From: Lineus longissimus | Lineage: Eukaryota; Nemertea; Pilidiophora; Heteronemertea; Lineidae | Assembly (NCBI RefSeq): GCF_910592395.1 | Contig: NC_088313.1 | Location: 20,166,437 to 20,230,436 of the forward strand | Direction of reading: 5' to 3' | DNA length: 64,000 nucleotides | In this document: piece by piece, positions 35,541-47,339 of the stretch | How positions within the stretch are numbered: position 1 is the first letter of the stretch | Layout of the letters: the number at the start of each line of letters is the position of its first letter | Program-made: the position numbers and the translations under genes | Notes under the pieces: model-generated | Seen by the model: only the letters and a program-made list of their open reading frames with translations | Database searches by the model: none | What the model was told of the DNA's origin: nothing

Positions 35541-38500
35541 ATGTTTAGCCATGAACCAGAAGACGACCTCGGCATCAACCTCCACTTCTATAGCCAACTT
35601 AACATACCCTTCTATCCGTTACTCGGTAATAGCGCACTTGTGGACGAGGATGGTCAACAGCCGGATAATCAGCCAGTGCCAAGGTACGTAGGTGAGCCGG
35701 AGGAGGCAATGTGATGAGGTAAAACCACATGATTTCATGCCAAAGTCTACATCAGCTCGGTCACGACCACGAACAGTTCTTTACATCTGTTATTTGACAC
35801 CTTTGATCAAATACAACCTTTGACTTTGTTTACTTTTCAAATACAGTTTCAAGTCAAAGAGATATCGCGATAAACTGCGAGAAGAGATCAAGGCATTAGA
35901 GTCCTTGCTTCCTATTGGTCGGAGTGACGTACAGCGCCGCCTTGATAGTCAAACCGTCTTCAGAATCGCGCTGGGGTATCTGAGAACAAAGAACATAATT
36001 GAAGGTAAGGAATCACATTCAAAAAGCAATTTGCTAAGATATATTGAAAGCCATACCAGTTGGAGTTGGGGACTCAAATGGGGATGCATCAACAGTTTCC
36101 AAAGGCACTGGCCATAGTGGCGAAGTCGTGAAATAGTTTCCTCAAGAAACTATCCGATGGCAAGTAATAGACTAGACACCTGGCCGATAGTGGTGGTCTG
36201 ATCCCGTTCATCACGATAGATGAACCCGATGATGTAAACCTTATTAGCAAAGGTGACCCTATAGTTGACCATCCGTACTCTTATAGAAGAACGTTATTGA
36301 TAACACTCCTCCTTTTCCAGCCTCCATGTCCGATTTCCCACCATCTAGTCACATAGCCGATAACTTGATAGAACTTTACGGAGAAGCGGACGTGTTGTTT
36401 GGATTGGAGGAAGATAATCTTGACGAGGTAAGTAGAAGCAATCTCTCTTCTTTTGTCATAAATCTATCTCACCAAAAGAGCTACCAACGAGGAACAAACC
36501 TTTGACCTTCCGTTCACGGAAGGGACGCCTTAACCACCAGAGCATCAAGATCTCTTAGTGATCTTCATACATGTACATGTAATTACTAACTCAAAACTAA
36601 ATTCTGTTGCAGTACATTGACGGGTTCCTACTGATCGTGAAAGAGAGGGCAACAGTTTGTTATGCATCTAAAAACATCAAGAAGATTCTTGGACTCAACT
36701 CAGTGAGTGGAATATTTTTGTAGTTTTTGCCGAGTGCTTATCAGGCGGGCAAGTCTTGATGCGTGGATGAGACCTCGACATGGGTAAGGGATTTGAACAA
36801 GGCAAGCGAGCTTGAATACAAATATATACACGTATTGCCTTTCCATTTTTATTTCACACTTTGATAATATGTTGAATTTGATGGGCATTTCCTTTACAGG
36901 CTGACCTGATGAACAGAAGTATTAGCCATGTCTTACACACTGACTACGTGGCCGAGATGAGGCAACTTCTTGATGAGAAAGAACAGGTAGGCTTAAAGCA
37001 GATGGTTACCGAGAAATAATTAAGATTGAAGACCCCCTCCCCAACAAAAACAACCACAACAACAACAACAACAACAACAACAACAGCAGCAAGGAAAGAG
37101 GAGACAAACGCCTCCGAATGCGAATGTAAAACACTGACATTGGATGATATAAATAAGACGGATGTCACCTCTACGAGACACAAGGAATGTCGGTCAGAGC
37201 ACCTTCTCACTCATCAGGCTATATGCCAACATCGTGTTTCATTCAGTAATGCATGTCTGAGCGGGGATTGGTAGACCAGATCCTAATGTAGCTTATCACT
37301 TATTCAGGGGAACCAGTTCGCCAAGGTTTCTAAGAAGCTGAAGATGAAGAAGGTTAAAGACAACAGTCACGTTTTCGTTGTAAGTGATGTGAATGAAGTA
37401 GGGATAAGCAAGAAGTATACGCCGCACTATCAGAAATAAACTTTTTTGAACTATTGAAGACCGCTAATAGTTTTTCGGCCAACACAAAACTATAACTAAC
37501 TTTCTGTCCAATTTCTCTGAAGTAGGCACAAATACCACGGCTACTAGTAAGCTACATTAACATTGTTATAATCATATCATCATCAAGTGATAGAATGGAA
37601 CTGTTTTGCTGCTCTCTCATCACAAATATATTTGCCATTCTGATCTGACCTGTTGAAAATTATGAATTCCAGGATGTCCAGATGACTGGTAAACTAAAGC
37701 GTCTGCAGGGTCCGCCAACGGGAAAGTGTAAACAATCAACGGTCGTGCTGCTGGCCTTCTGTCGTCTGGCAACCGTCGCACAAGATGGCGTCGGGAGGGC
37801 AGAGAACGAAGCCTCGTTTTGGAGTAAGCATGAGATGAACATGAAGATCATTGAAGTTGACAAAAGGTAAGTCGGTCAAATGACGCAAGATGATAGACGC
37901 AGATTCATTGTCAACATTCCATCGTCAGTTTGATATCAAGAAATCGTCGCAAATGTCGGATGGAATCAATACAGTCATGCCTTAATTGTATTGATTTCCA
38001 CGTCAGCAACGCAATTTCGCTACACGGAGTTTTGATTTCTACTGTCCTGTATGGTATTTCTCGGTTATTCTTTCCAGTGTAACGACCATCCTTGGCTACG
38101 AAGCAGATGAGCTGAGCGGCGAGTCCTTCTACTCCTTGGTGCATCCTGAAGACCTGGCCTGCTGCAGGAAGGTTCACTTAGGCTGTAAGTGGCCGAAGTG
38201 GTCAACGCTGGTGTAAAACACGTCCACTTGCTCGGTTTGGACATCATCGCACTGTGAAAATCTTTTCAACTTGGGGCCGTTTGTATAGGTCTGTCAGTTC
38301 ACTAGTTACGAGTGTTCTACTAAAACACCTCAGAGTAGCTCGCTACCCTGTCAGTTGAATACACCATCACAACACAAATTATCAATTCGTTCGTTTCAGT
38401 TATAGAAACGACCGCAGTGCAGATGATGTACTTCCGCATGCTGTCAAACACAGGATCCTGGGTGTGGCTGCATACGAGGGGGAAGGTCATCTATAAAGCG

Positions 38501-39778
38501 ACCAAGAAGCATTCCATCATATTGTCGCACACCAGAGTCAGGTAAACCTTCTATCGAAATGCGTATAGCCGGCTTTTAGTCAAGCATCGTTGTTACGTTA
38601 TGCAAGAGTCCTTGATTCCTGATGGTGATTGTCAATATGGAGATTTGGCCGTGAACTGATTTAGGCCTTCACTTTCCTGGCAATTTTGTGGGAGGCATTA
38701 TCAAAAGGTATTCCTTCTATTACATCATAAGATTGATTTCTTTTCATCCTCGCGTACCATCCTGTCCGTTGTGACAGCCGACTAGTTATTTTCTTACAGA
38801 GAAGGAACTTCAGTGCTTGTCCAACAGGAATCCCTGCGGCGGCAAAACGAGGGCATAACCGAGCTAATGGCCGCGATCAACCCAATCAGCTGTGAGATGT
38901 CACCAAGCAGTCACAAGCTACCGCACCAAAGGATGATGACAGCACAACCTCCGGCAGAGGGGTATTCAGACTCAATAACTTCGTCTCTGATTCAAGTCCG
39001 CCATTCGCCAAATATTGCTCAGATTCAAAACCAGCCAATCAGGGCATACGTTACGTGTACCGGTACTACAGAACATTCTGCTTCCCCATTGGTCCAACCC
39101 GTGTCTAGCTGCGCGACGGAAGTAGGCTATTGCCTACCAGTGCCTGATCGCGAACTATATTCGAACAATCAGCGCGCCATTACACCTGCACCGAGCGAAG
39201 GTGAAGTGTTCAAACATGGTAGACTCCTCCGAGATGTGGAATCGAATTCGTGTCTGAGCCACCGTCCAGCAAATAATTGTCGACCAAGTCCAACCAACGA
39301 CTACAGTCTCCAGTGGATGAATCCACCGGATTACCGTATGCCTGATTTTGTCCACTGTATGCCTGATTTTGCGCAAATTCAAATGCTCAAACGACCAAAT
39401 ATGGCGTTGACCAACGAAGAATCTGTACTTGGAATTGAGCACAGTCATGGGCGAGGCTATGACGTTATTCTCCCAAATTTCACAAATTGCTCAATAGATT
39501 TCGAGAATTCGATGACTGATATCAAGACTGAATTCCTCTACAACGAATGCAATGGTTTTTGGAACACGGATGTTTTGACCAATTTGCGAAACCCTATGGA
39601 AGATGGTTATGACGTTATTGATGTGGATGTGACGCACCCTGGTTATGACGCCCTGGTTCCCAATACCAATACTTCCAAAGTTCATGCTCCCATTCTCAAC
39701 ACATTGATGCACAACGAAGAAGTGAGTCATGTCCACCTGCCTAGCTTTGCTTCGGCGTTTACCGGTTCGAATTCATGA
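35541..39778 (+). CDS. Aryl hydrocarbon receptor-like bHLH-PAS transcription factor (ten exons)
   Basis: Predicted 692-residue nuclear transcription factor that would pair with ARNT. Exons: 35541-35683, 35847-36004, 36321-36427, 36613-36702, 36900-36986, 37308-37379, 37673-37866, 38078-38184, 38400-38541, 38800-39778; every phase closes. Domains: bHLH at about 49-101 (SKRYRDKLREEIKALESLLP, then VFRIALGYLRTKN), matching the AhR-type SKRxRD basic region; PAS-A from 137 (DGFLLIVKERATVCYASKNI); PAS-B about 250-366 (FWSKHEMNMK, ILGYEADELSG, VWLHTRGKVIYK). One large last exon encodes residues 367-692, a likely transactivation region with three GYD motifs (586, 636, 648) and a duplicated MPDF. The PAS-A to PAS-B linker is shorter than in vertebrate AhR. 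HIF/Trachealess-type PAS-B shares features, but the basic region favours AhR. An acceptor (ttgtttcag) ends three bases before the ATG, so a 5' untranslated exon probably exists. Confidence 0.85.
37049..37090. repeat. (AAC)n microsatellite in intron 5 of the bHLH-PAS gene
   Basis: About ten tandem AAC/CAA triplets followed by CAGCAGCAA. Frames through it give poly-Thr on one strand and poly-Val on the other and are not coding. Confidence 0.85.
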
Positions 39779-39941
39779 TCTCGTCAATGCCATCAGCACC
39801 ATCACTCAGTCGGAGGATGACCGGCTGATTTTTTATAATGGCCAACGTAGGCTCATGAATTTCAGATGTATGTTGGAACTGTTGTTTTTGTAGTTATATC
39901 CAAAGGCTGGAATGTGCAATTATATTTTTATTACTCAGACC

Positions 39942-39947
39942 AATAAA
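39942..39947 (+). promoter_or_regulatory. Poly(A) signal of the bHLH-PAS gene
   Basis: AATAAA 164 bp downstream of the stop codon; the only one close to the gene end. Confidence 0.6.
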
Positions 39948-40694
39948 GTATGATATCGTATTTTCATGACTGTCTTGTTCATTGAACTGTTGTCGACAAA
40001 ACGTGATACTCAAGACACTTTCCTATAAATGTGTCCTGTCCACGTGCTGAGCAAATCGTCATAACGTACATTTCATCATCTCTGCCATGCCCGTCCTTCA
40101 CTTTGTGTTGACTGCGATGACACTCAGGATTTTCTTCTCCAATGTCAATTGAATGTCATTGGCACCATTGACATCTTTGACCTGTCCCTCGGTGTGTAGG
40201 CCACCGGACAAAGGCATACCACAGGCAATGCCTATTGTCTTAAAGGACTTTGATCCTCTGACATACATTGCACATTGTGCTGTGCAGCTTATGACTAATT
40301 AACTGGTAGATAATTCTCGTGACCTCCATGCAATCTAGACCAGGGGAACTATATCATAACTGTTGATATCGTTTAGGTGATTTCGTCAAGGTTATGGTGA
40401 AATATGGTTCATTTCTGTTTGGAATGAAGTCTTGCACAAATCAGTCATCACGATTTCCGTATACGCCTATGTACGTTATACACGGAGTTAAGTTCAATAC
40501 ATTGCCTATGCTGAAAGTCGACAACAATTAGCTACTAAAGAATAGTTTGCGACTTCATTTGAGGTTTCGGAGCTGCCAGCCAGTCGGGCCTTCAAAGATA
40601 ACAAAGCTGACATAAGAGGTGAAATTCTCTTTGCTAGTTCGAAAAGGATCACTTCTATTTTGCTTCTAAAGAAGGGTATAGCGTAACGAACAAG

Positions 40695-42584
40695 ATGAAG
40701 TCAGCGTTAGCAGTTCTCGGGATGCTGTTGTCCATCCAGTATGCATGTGGATTCGGAAACAACTGGGGGACCAGTTCAGCTTTTAATACACCATCGACAG
40801 ACCCAGGTAAGTGAATCACTCATGCAGTAAAGAACTTTCGCCACACGTACGACCAAGATCAGATAAGAAAATGGAGAAGACATCATCAACCTACACCCTT
40901 CCGTTCCTTCTCTATAGAAACTGATTGGATCTCAATCGATAGTACTCCCAGAAAACATTCCGTTCTGACGTCCGTGATGAGAATGCTTCAGAGTCAAAGA
41001 CGGAGTCTGTAACTCAGAGAGAAAAACCCTTGGCAAGTCTATCATTATGTATTGTATGCTACTCACTCCACAGATCTCGACGTCAAGATGTACTTCAACC
41101 AAGAATGCGAGGACAAGCTGAATGAACAGATTTCGGAGGAGCTTATTGCCAGTCATATTTACCTGTCCATGGTAAGCAGATCACCCATACTCCCTTCGAG
41201 CATAACCAAAGTAATGCTCATTTGCAATACTTTAAAAGTAACTTGGGTTCTTAAACACATCAGCTTCAACGCGAATCTGTAATCAAGGCTTGTAGAGAAC
41301 AGCAACATAGGTTCAAATGTCACCTAACATAATTTCCGGAAGTTGTAACTTTCCCTCACAGGCGCACTACTTCTCCCGATCAGATGTTGCCCTGTATGGC
41401 TTCCACAAGTTCTTCAAGGAGGCGTCGGAGGAGGAGAGACAACATGGCCAGATCCTGATGGATTATATGAACAAGAGAGGAGGTACTATCAGTATGACAC
41501 CTACCCTCGACTTCCCACATGGAGACAAGGTAAACTATGCTTGTGGCACGTACCATAATGCCAGGTCATGTTCTTCTTGCGTTGTTTGATGATAATGGCA
41601 CATGATGGGGCAACGATAGCGCAGTACTGGTAGAAGAGGGTCGACCTCATGATCAAGAGGTCGTAGGTTCGACCCCTGGTCGGGTCACTGCTTGGTTCCC
41701 TTACATGTCGAGTTCAGGGAGTGCCTTTTCTTGTTCCTCCTCGATACCACAGATTGATTTATGTGACAATACGTGATTGTCTCTCTCTATCTCGTGGGGA
41801 TCACTGCCAATATAAATTCTGGCCAAGTGAAATCCCTGATGACTAACTTATGTGATTTCTATTCCAGCTGACCTCTGGTGATTGGATCAGTGCCCTCAAC
41901 GCGATGAAGACAGCCATGAAGCTAGAACACCATGTCAACAGGAAGCTGGTCAAGAGTGTACACGCATGCGCAGTAAAGCACGATGATGCTCATGTAAGTG
42001 TTAGCAAAAGGGACTCTAGGTAATGGTTACTTTTACAACCATCTTGACCAGCTCTTCCGGATGAGCAAGCTAGAAGAAGACATCACAGTCAACCACAGCT
42101 CGTTTTCTCGGTAACCGGGACGTACGCACGAAATCCTTTGAATCATAGCAGCGTGCATCGTGTTGATGAACATTAAGTGTACGGCGGGGGCATCTGTGGT
42201 ATCCATATGTTCATGCACATGCAGCAAATTATTTCTAGACGTAGTCATCTTTGAGTGTTGCAGTAGTTGCCTTCCCAGTGGTCGCGATTGAAGTTTAAAG
42301 CAATGTCTCACAGGTCCTGAAGTTGCCTGTTTTCCGCTTTGTTTCTGCTTGAACGTCACTTGTAAAATCACAGCGAGAATGAAAGATCTCATTCGTCGTG
42401 AAGGTCTTTGGAAAAGAATTATGACGTTCCTTTTTCGTTTTTCCAGCTCCAAGATTTCATCGAAGGTACCTTCCTGACTGAACAAGTCGACTCCATCAAA
42501 CAGCTCGGAGATTACATCGCCAAGATGACGCGACTTGGAGACACCATCGGTCTTCACATGTTCGACCAGGACCTGCTCAAGTAG
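40695..42584 (+). CDS. Secreted ferritin, ferroxidase-competent subunit (five exons)
   Basis: 213-residue ferritin subunit that should assemble into the 24-mer iron-storage shell. Exons: 40695-40806, 41074-41171, 41362-41529, 41868-41993, 42447-42584; all in frame. Residues 1-19 form a signal peptide (MKSALAVLGMLLSIQYACG), followed by a short Ser/Thr/Asn linker, so the protein is expected in the secretory pathway, as known for invertebrate secreted ferritins. All ferroxidase ligands of human H chain are present: E60, Y67, E95, H98, E146 and Q181 (equivalent to E27, Y34, E62, H65, E107, Q141). The loop before helix C (TLDFPHGDKLTSGDW) is about six residues longer than in human H chain. I find no CAGTG iron-responsive-element loop in the 370 bp upstream, consistent with transcriptional control in secreted types. 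The gene is convergent with the VWA gene downstream. Confidence 0.93.
41607..41692 (+). repeat. tRNA-like sequence in ferritin intron 3
   Basis: A-box TAGCGCAGTACTGG at 41617-41630 and a perfect B-box GGTTCGACCCC at 41666-41676 are at tRNA spacing, and the region between resembles an elongator tRNA-Met arm (CCTCATGATCAAGAGG). The acceptor stem does not pair and the anticodon arm is imperfect, so I take it as a SINE head or tRNA pseudogene. Confidence 0.5.
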
Positions 42585-43065
42585 GATCGCACACTTCATC
42601 ACTGAGATCTCTGACATTGACATTCTTTTCTGCAAATCTGTGATATTGTAATTTCGACTTGTACATTTTCTTGTGCATGACAACATTATCAAAACATGAA
42701 CCTCCACCATAACAGGTGGAATTCATAAAACAAAACGACAGGCGGCGGATCAAGAGAACAAATGATCATTGAAGGACTGATTTCCTAATTTGCTCGGTCA
42801 GCAGACAAATTTTAATTTATTTTATGTATAATGTACAGCTCACTGTTGGTAAACTATACTTATGGCCTTGACTGTGATAACCGATGACCTGTCAAGTACT
42901 GTTGATTAACTAACTATATACATATGTCTCTACTTTGTTCTTCTTTCACCACTATATGTCGATTTATGGAAAACCGAGGATAAAAAACCAAGTTGAATTT
43001 GCTCTACTGGTCACTTGGAAGAACATTCGACATATATTTGCATAATCAATGAAACAATACTTGAA

Positions 43066-43078
43066 AATAAAGTTTATT
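43066..43078. promoter_or_regulatory. Palindromic poly(A) signal shared by two convergent genes
   Basis: AATAAAGTTTATT reads as AATAAA on both strands. On plus it is 482 bp after the ferritin stop; on minus it is 194 bp after the stop of the first VWA gene. No other AATAAA lies between the two stop codons on the minus strand. Confidence 0.6.
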
Positions 43079-43271
43079 TGCAAAATTGTTTCCTTCAGCT
43101 GTTAATATATCCCATACGATACATGTATATTATCATCATCGTTACTGTACTATACCATCTTCAAATATACAACAAACAGCACACCTTTTGCATTCAATAA
43201 GCACGTCCGTAGATACAAATGTTTTTGGTCAAGTCAAAGTCAATGAAAGGTATGTTGTAGACGCCGACAAT

Positions 43272-45721
43272 TCATTTCTTTGCCGATGTCACCGCTATAG
43301 TTTTGACTTGTGGTGTACTTTGCTTTCTCTTCTTCTTCTCCTTCTCCTTCGCACTGGTTGACACAATCACCCCATCCTGAGCAGGCTTAACCTCCTCCAG
43401 CTTCTCACTTTTAACCTTAGTCTCCTTTTTCTTCACCTTCTTCTCTTTGGTAGAAGCCTTCGACTTGACTCCATTTTCCCCTGAGGCCGCCTTCGATTTC
43501 TGTAGTGGCTTCTTCGTCGCTGATTTGGCCCCCTTTTGCTTAGCCAATGTACTCTTCTGCTTCTGTTCCTTTTTAGAATTGGTTGCATTCTGATTCATTT
43601 CATTGTTATTGTTAAATTTCTTCACCTTTTTATTCGGAAGTTTACTCTTGGTTTTTGATTCCAAAGGCGGTAACTCCGATGCCTTTTTGTTATGAGTCTG
43701 CGGAGTCACGATTGCGGTTTGTGGTCCCGCAATGGCGACGGGTGGGGCCTCGTCTTCCATGGCTTCCGGCTGCGCCTCGGCATCGACAGCCGCAGCAACC
43801 CTAGCCAGCTGGCGCGCCTTGTAGGCTTTGTATAGGAAGAACGTGGACACGAGAATCAGTCCCGCAGCGCCCATGATGCCGAGGACTATACCGGCAATCT
43901 GGCCCCCGGTAAGACCATGGAAGGTCGGAGGCAGTGACGAATCGGCGGGAACTGTGGCGTGGGGCCCAAGTAAATCCGTAGCACCGATGAGGAACTTGAA
44001 GGCATATTCTTCTAATGCTGAAATGAAAAAAGTCACTCAGCTCATGATATGATTGCCGTAAATTTGTATGATAGCTTTCCTAGTATGCCACTAGTGGTGA
44101 CAAGCATATAGTTCTCCTTTTTCGGATAGTTATTGATCAATGGATGTTCTGTTCGTTAAACAACATGGCAGAAGACAGAAGAGGATTATGACGAAAACGA
44201 CCTGTTCTATCTTTGCCAGCCCTTAACTCTGAACCGGAATAGAAAGACAACGTCATGCTCCGTAGCCATGCTCCGTAGCCATATAAATTACAGAGAGAAT
44301 CCCTCACTTACCATCACACGTTTCGTCCACAACAGCCACCTCTGCGGCCAGAAGGGTCAGGAAGTCATTGACCGTGAACAGGTGACTCTCGGTCGGGGAA
44401 GAGGCGATGGCAGTAAGTTCATCGTTGTCCAATTTATTGCCTGAAATCGAAAATGATAAGAACTGGAGCTGAAGAGGAGGAATCACTTCATATGTTCCGG
44501 GCGAAACTTATATTATCCATCATTATGTTCTTTTGACCGACAACCGACGTACTCGAAGATGGCAGATTACTACACAACTAACACTACAATGCATTGTGAA
44601 GTGCGTCGCTTGATGAAGGCAATTTGCCACAAAAGAGACATCTATCGTAGAGCAAAGGCTTTCACCGAGGAAGAAATGCAGGTACTTACCGATTCCAATA
44701 CAAAACATGATGAAACTTTCATTCTGGCATCGCTCTGCTTCTACGAGGGTAGCTGCCTTCTCATTCGACTTGCCATCAGTTACCACAATACCAATCCTAG
44801 CTACGTCCCTCCGCGCACCACTTCCTTTGGCAAATCCGCTGTTGGTGAGAATAAATATTTTTCTTCGGTCATTTAAGTTCGGGAATCGGGCGGGTCCTAC
44901 TGGCACAGTGTAAATCATCGGTCAGTGTATCATAAATCGCATATTTGTCCATTTGCGGTCAGTCAATGCTTGGTCGGGCAGTCATCGGACCACTACTTTG
45001 TCACTGGCCTTATAAAGGTGAGTCGAGAGTACGTAGTGTATGCGTTCTGTTACATGTACATCACTTACATCTCTCTCATGGTAGCGAGAGCTCTATCGGT
45101 GGCCGTTCTACCACTGCCGTACTGGATCTTCTCTACCGCTGCAAGGAAATCTTCATAGTTCCCCGTATCATTCAGAGCGATATCTTGTGAGACCGTGTTG
45201 GAAAAGGTGATCACCCCGACTTGGATCGCATTGGGGCCAATGTTGAAGTGTTTCGAGACGTTCATTACGAAGTGTAATGTTTGGTTGAAATTCGTCGCCC
45301 CAACGCTTCCAGATTCGTCTAGAACAAATACGATGTCGGCGGGCATCTGAGAGCTCCCACATGCTGTAACATAGATTTCACTGTACTAATCTATGCACAC
45401 ATGTAGATAAACAACCTATGTAACGAAGTACTCTAGCAATGGTTCTTCTCGTTGCTACTTTCATTTGTACCCCGCCCTGACCTTCACTACTTCATAGGAT
45501 TATCGCCGATAGGATGTCGCCTATCACAAGATACTGTGCCCCTGGCCATGGCAGGCAGAATATGGAATTCACTCAGTAGTAATTGTACAAAAACCCAATT
45601 GTTTAACAGCAACTTTGAAGCAACCTGGTTATGATATAAATCACTTACTCCTAGTGTAGAAATTGCTATGTTGAGCACCCGCGATTACGAAACAGCACAT
45701 GGAAAGCAATGTTCTCAACAT
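43272..45721 (-). CDS. VWA-domain type I membrane protein 1, long Lys-rich tail (five exons)
   Basis: 463-residue single-pass protein. Exons in coding order: 45721-45649, 45363-45069, 44838-44690, 44440-44312, 44017-43272; all close in frame. A signal peptide (MLRTLLSMCCFVIAGA) is followed by one von Willebrand A domain at about 34-210 with the metal-site motif DESGS (40-44), a downstream Thr (GRTATDRAL) and Asp in VVTDGKS, so a complete MIDAS and adhesive or ligand-binding function at the cell surface are likely. One transmembrane helix at about 255-278 (QIAGIVLGIMGAAGLILVST). The cytoplasmic tail of about 185 residues has the motif TAIVTPQTHNKKASELPPLE and then a very Lys-rich run. The domain layout recalls anthrax-toxin-receptor-like proteins, but the VWA sequence is closer to matrilin/collagen-type VWAs and the tail is unlike either. 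Its tandem paralogue follows upstream of it at 47340-50207. Confidence 0.87.
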
Positions 45722-45999
45722 GTTCGTCAGACATCTATCACTGCTACCATTCGCTCGTGAGTTCGTCTGGTCTCCTACATGTATTTGAATGATTAAGAAA
45801 CGAGAAAGAATTATACACGTATATGGAGACGTCTAAGAGAACTATCAGAAGTCGAATGCAGAAGAATGTTTGGAAATATTGCACTGACCTCATATTTTAC
45901 CATGATTCTGCAGTTTAAAATAGTATTGTAACTAATGGCGTGTGTTTGAATCCACGAATTTTGGCCCAGAAAGAAAATAGAAGAAACAAAAATCAAAAA

Positions 46000-47300
46000 T
46001 TTGAAATACTATATAACCAGTAATGATATGTTCCCTTACCCATATTGGCGTAGTCCTTCGGTTTTATCACTCTAGGTGTCTAATCAGATCGAAATATCGT
46101 TTGCGTCGGATAATCCATGCTTAATGCCGCGCGCAGTCACATCCAGTTAGAGAGAAAGTGTCACAGACAAAACTCACTTTCAGCCAATACCAACAACAAA
46201 AAGGTTCGCGTCAACAGGAGCATACCTAAGTGTTAAGTTATTTTAAGTGGTCACCTCTAGATAGACGGACGGGAAAAACTTGACCATAGTTAGTTAACCT
46301 TCAAAATCACCACCGTGAAATTAGTGTCAGTACGACCTGATTGATTCAATTAATGTGAGGTCATCCGAATTGTCTCCACTTACGTACTTAGCGAACCTTA
46401 TGTTACGATTCCGTAAATTACACAGCAACACAAGCAGATGGTATCGAATTGTGTTTATTAAAAGAGAACGGGCCTGCAAATCAGTGTGGCCAGTTTTTTT
46501 GGGTGTATGTAGATGACTGACCATGAACGACCAAGCAAACGAGATATGCGATTATTATCGCAGATCGCTGCTAACATTATCGGGTTTATATCGATCTTCA
46601 TCTCTTGAAGGTAAGCGCATGGAACGATCGCACATATCATCGGAACCAAAAAAGTGACCATAAACTAGATAAAGAACCTTGAGGAATGACATCAAAGCAA
46701 GGATCACACGAGTCATCGCCAAAGAAACAAATCGTCTGGAAAATCGCCTCCAAAGGAAGTAAAAGACCTGAACAGATCAAATGATCGACATAGCTTTTAT
46801 CAGCCCTCTGTGAATAGTGGCCATTTGATGAGCTGGTAATGCACAAAGGTATTCTCCATAACTTTGGCAAATGGAAAAAATCAGCCCGAGGTATCTAATA
46901 ATTGATTGTTTTTTATCTTTTTTCTTTGTATTAGAGGGGCTTTGCAATCAATGCTTTCACTATTCATATGACAATTTACAAACGAATAAGTAGTTCTAGT
47001 AAGAACAAAATAAAAATCGGCGTTTTCAAGAAGTCACATCGTCTTGTCCCGAATGAACAAAACACACAGAAAATATTCGAAATATCCAGCAACGTTGGCT
47101 CGATTATCACACTTGTTCTACGTGCTTGTTCAAGATAATGATATTTGAAATGGTCTCATCGTGAGAGGTCTGTCCAGGAATTTGCATTATTTTGACATTT
47201 GGCAGTACACAGACAGTAGCATATAACACTGGAATATCCATCCAATGACTTTGGGCTCCACCCGGGACGGGTACACTGTAATCATGAGGCTCTCTCCGTA
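46000..47300. other. Spacer between the two VWA genes
   Basis: No coding exon recognised. It should contain the promoter of VWA gene 1 and the 3' end of VWA gene 2; a minus-strand AATAAA occurs near 46453, about 890 bp past the gene 2 stop, and is only a weak candidate. Confidence 0.4.
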
Positions 47301-47339
47301 TCACAGAATCGATTCATTTCATTCACATCATTCTTTCTC

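Noticed and set aside
35482-35691. Alternative start of the bHLH-PAS gene at 35482
   Set aside because: That ATG is out of frame with the bHLH exon after splicing; only the ATG at 35541 gives a consistent phase.
36944-37210. 88-codon minus-strand frame with poly-Val
   Set aside because: It is created by the (AAC)n microsatellite in an intron of the bHLH-PAS gene.
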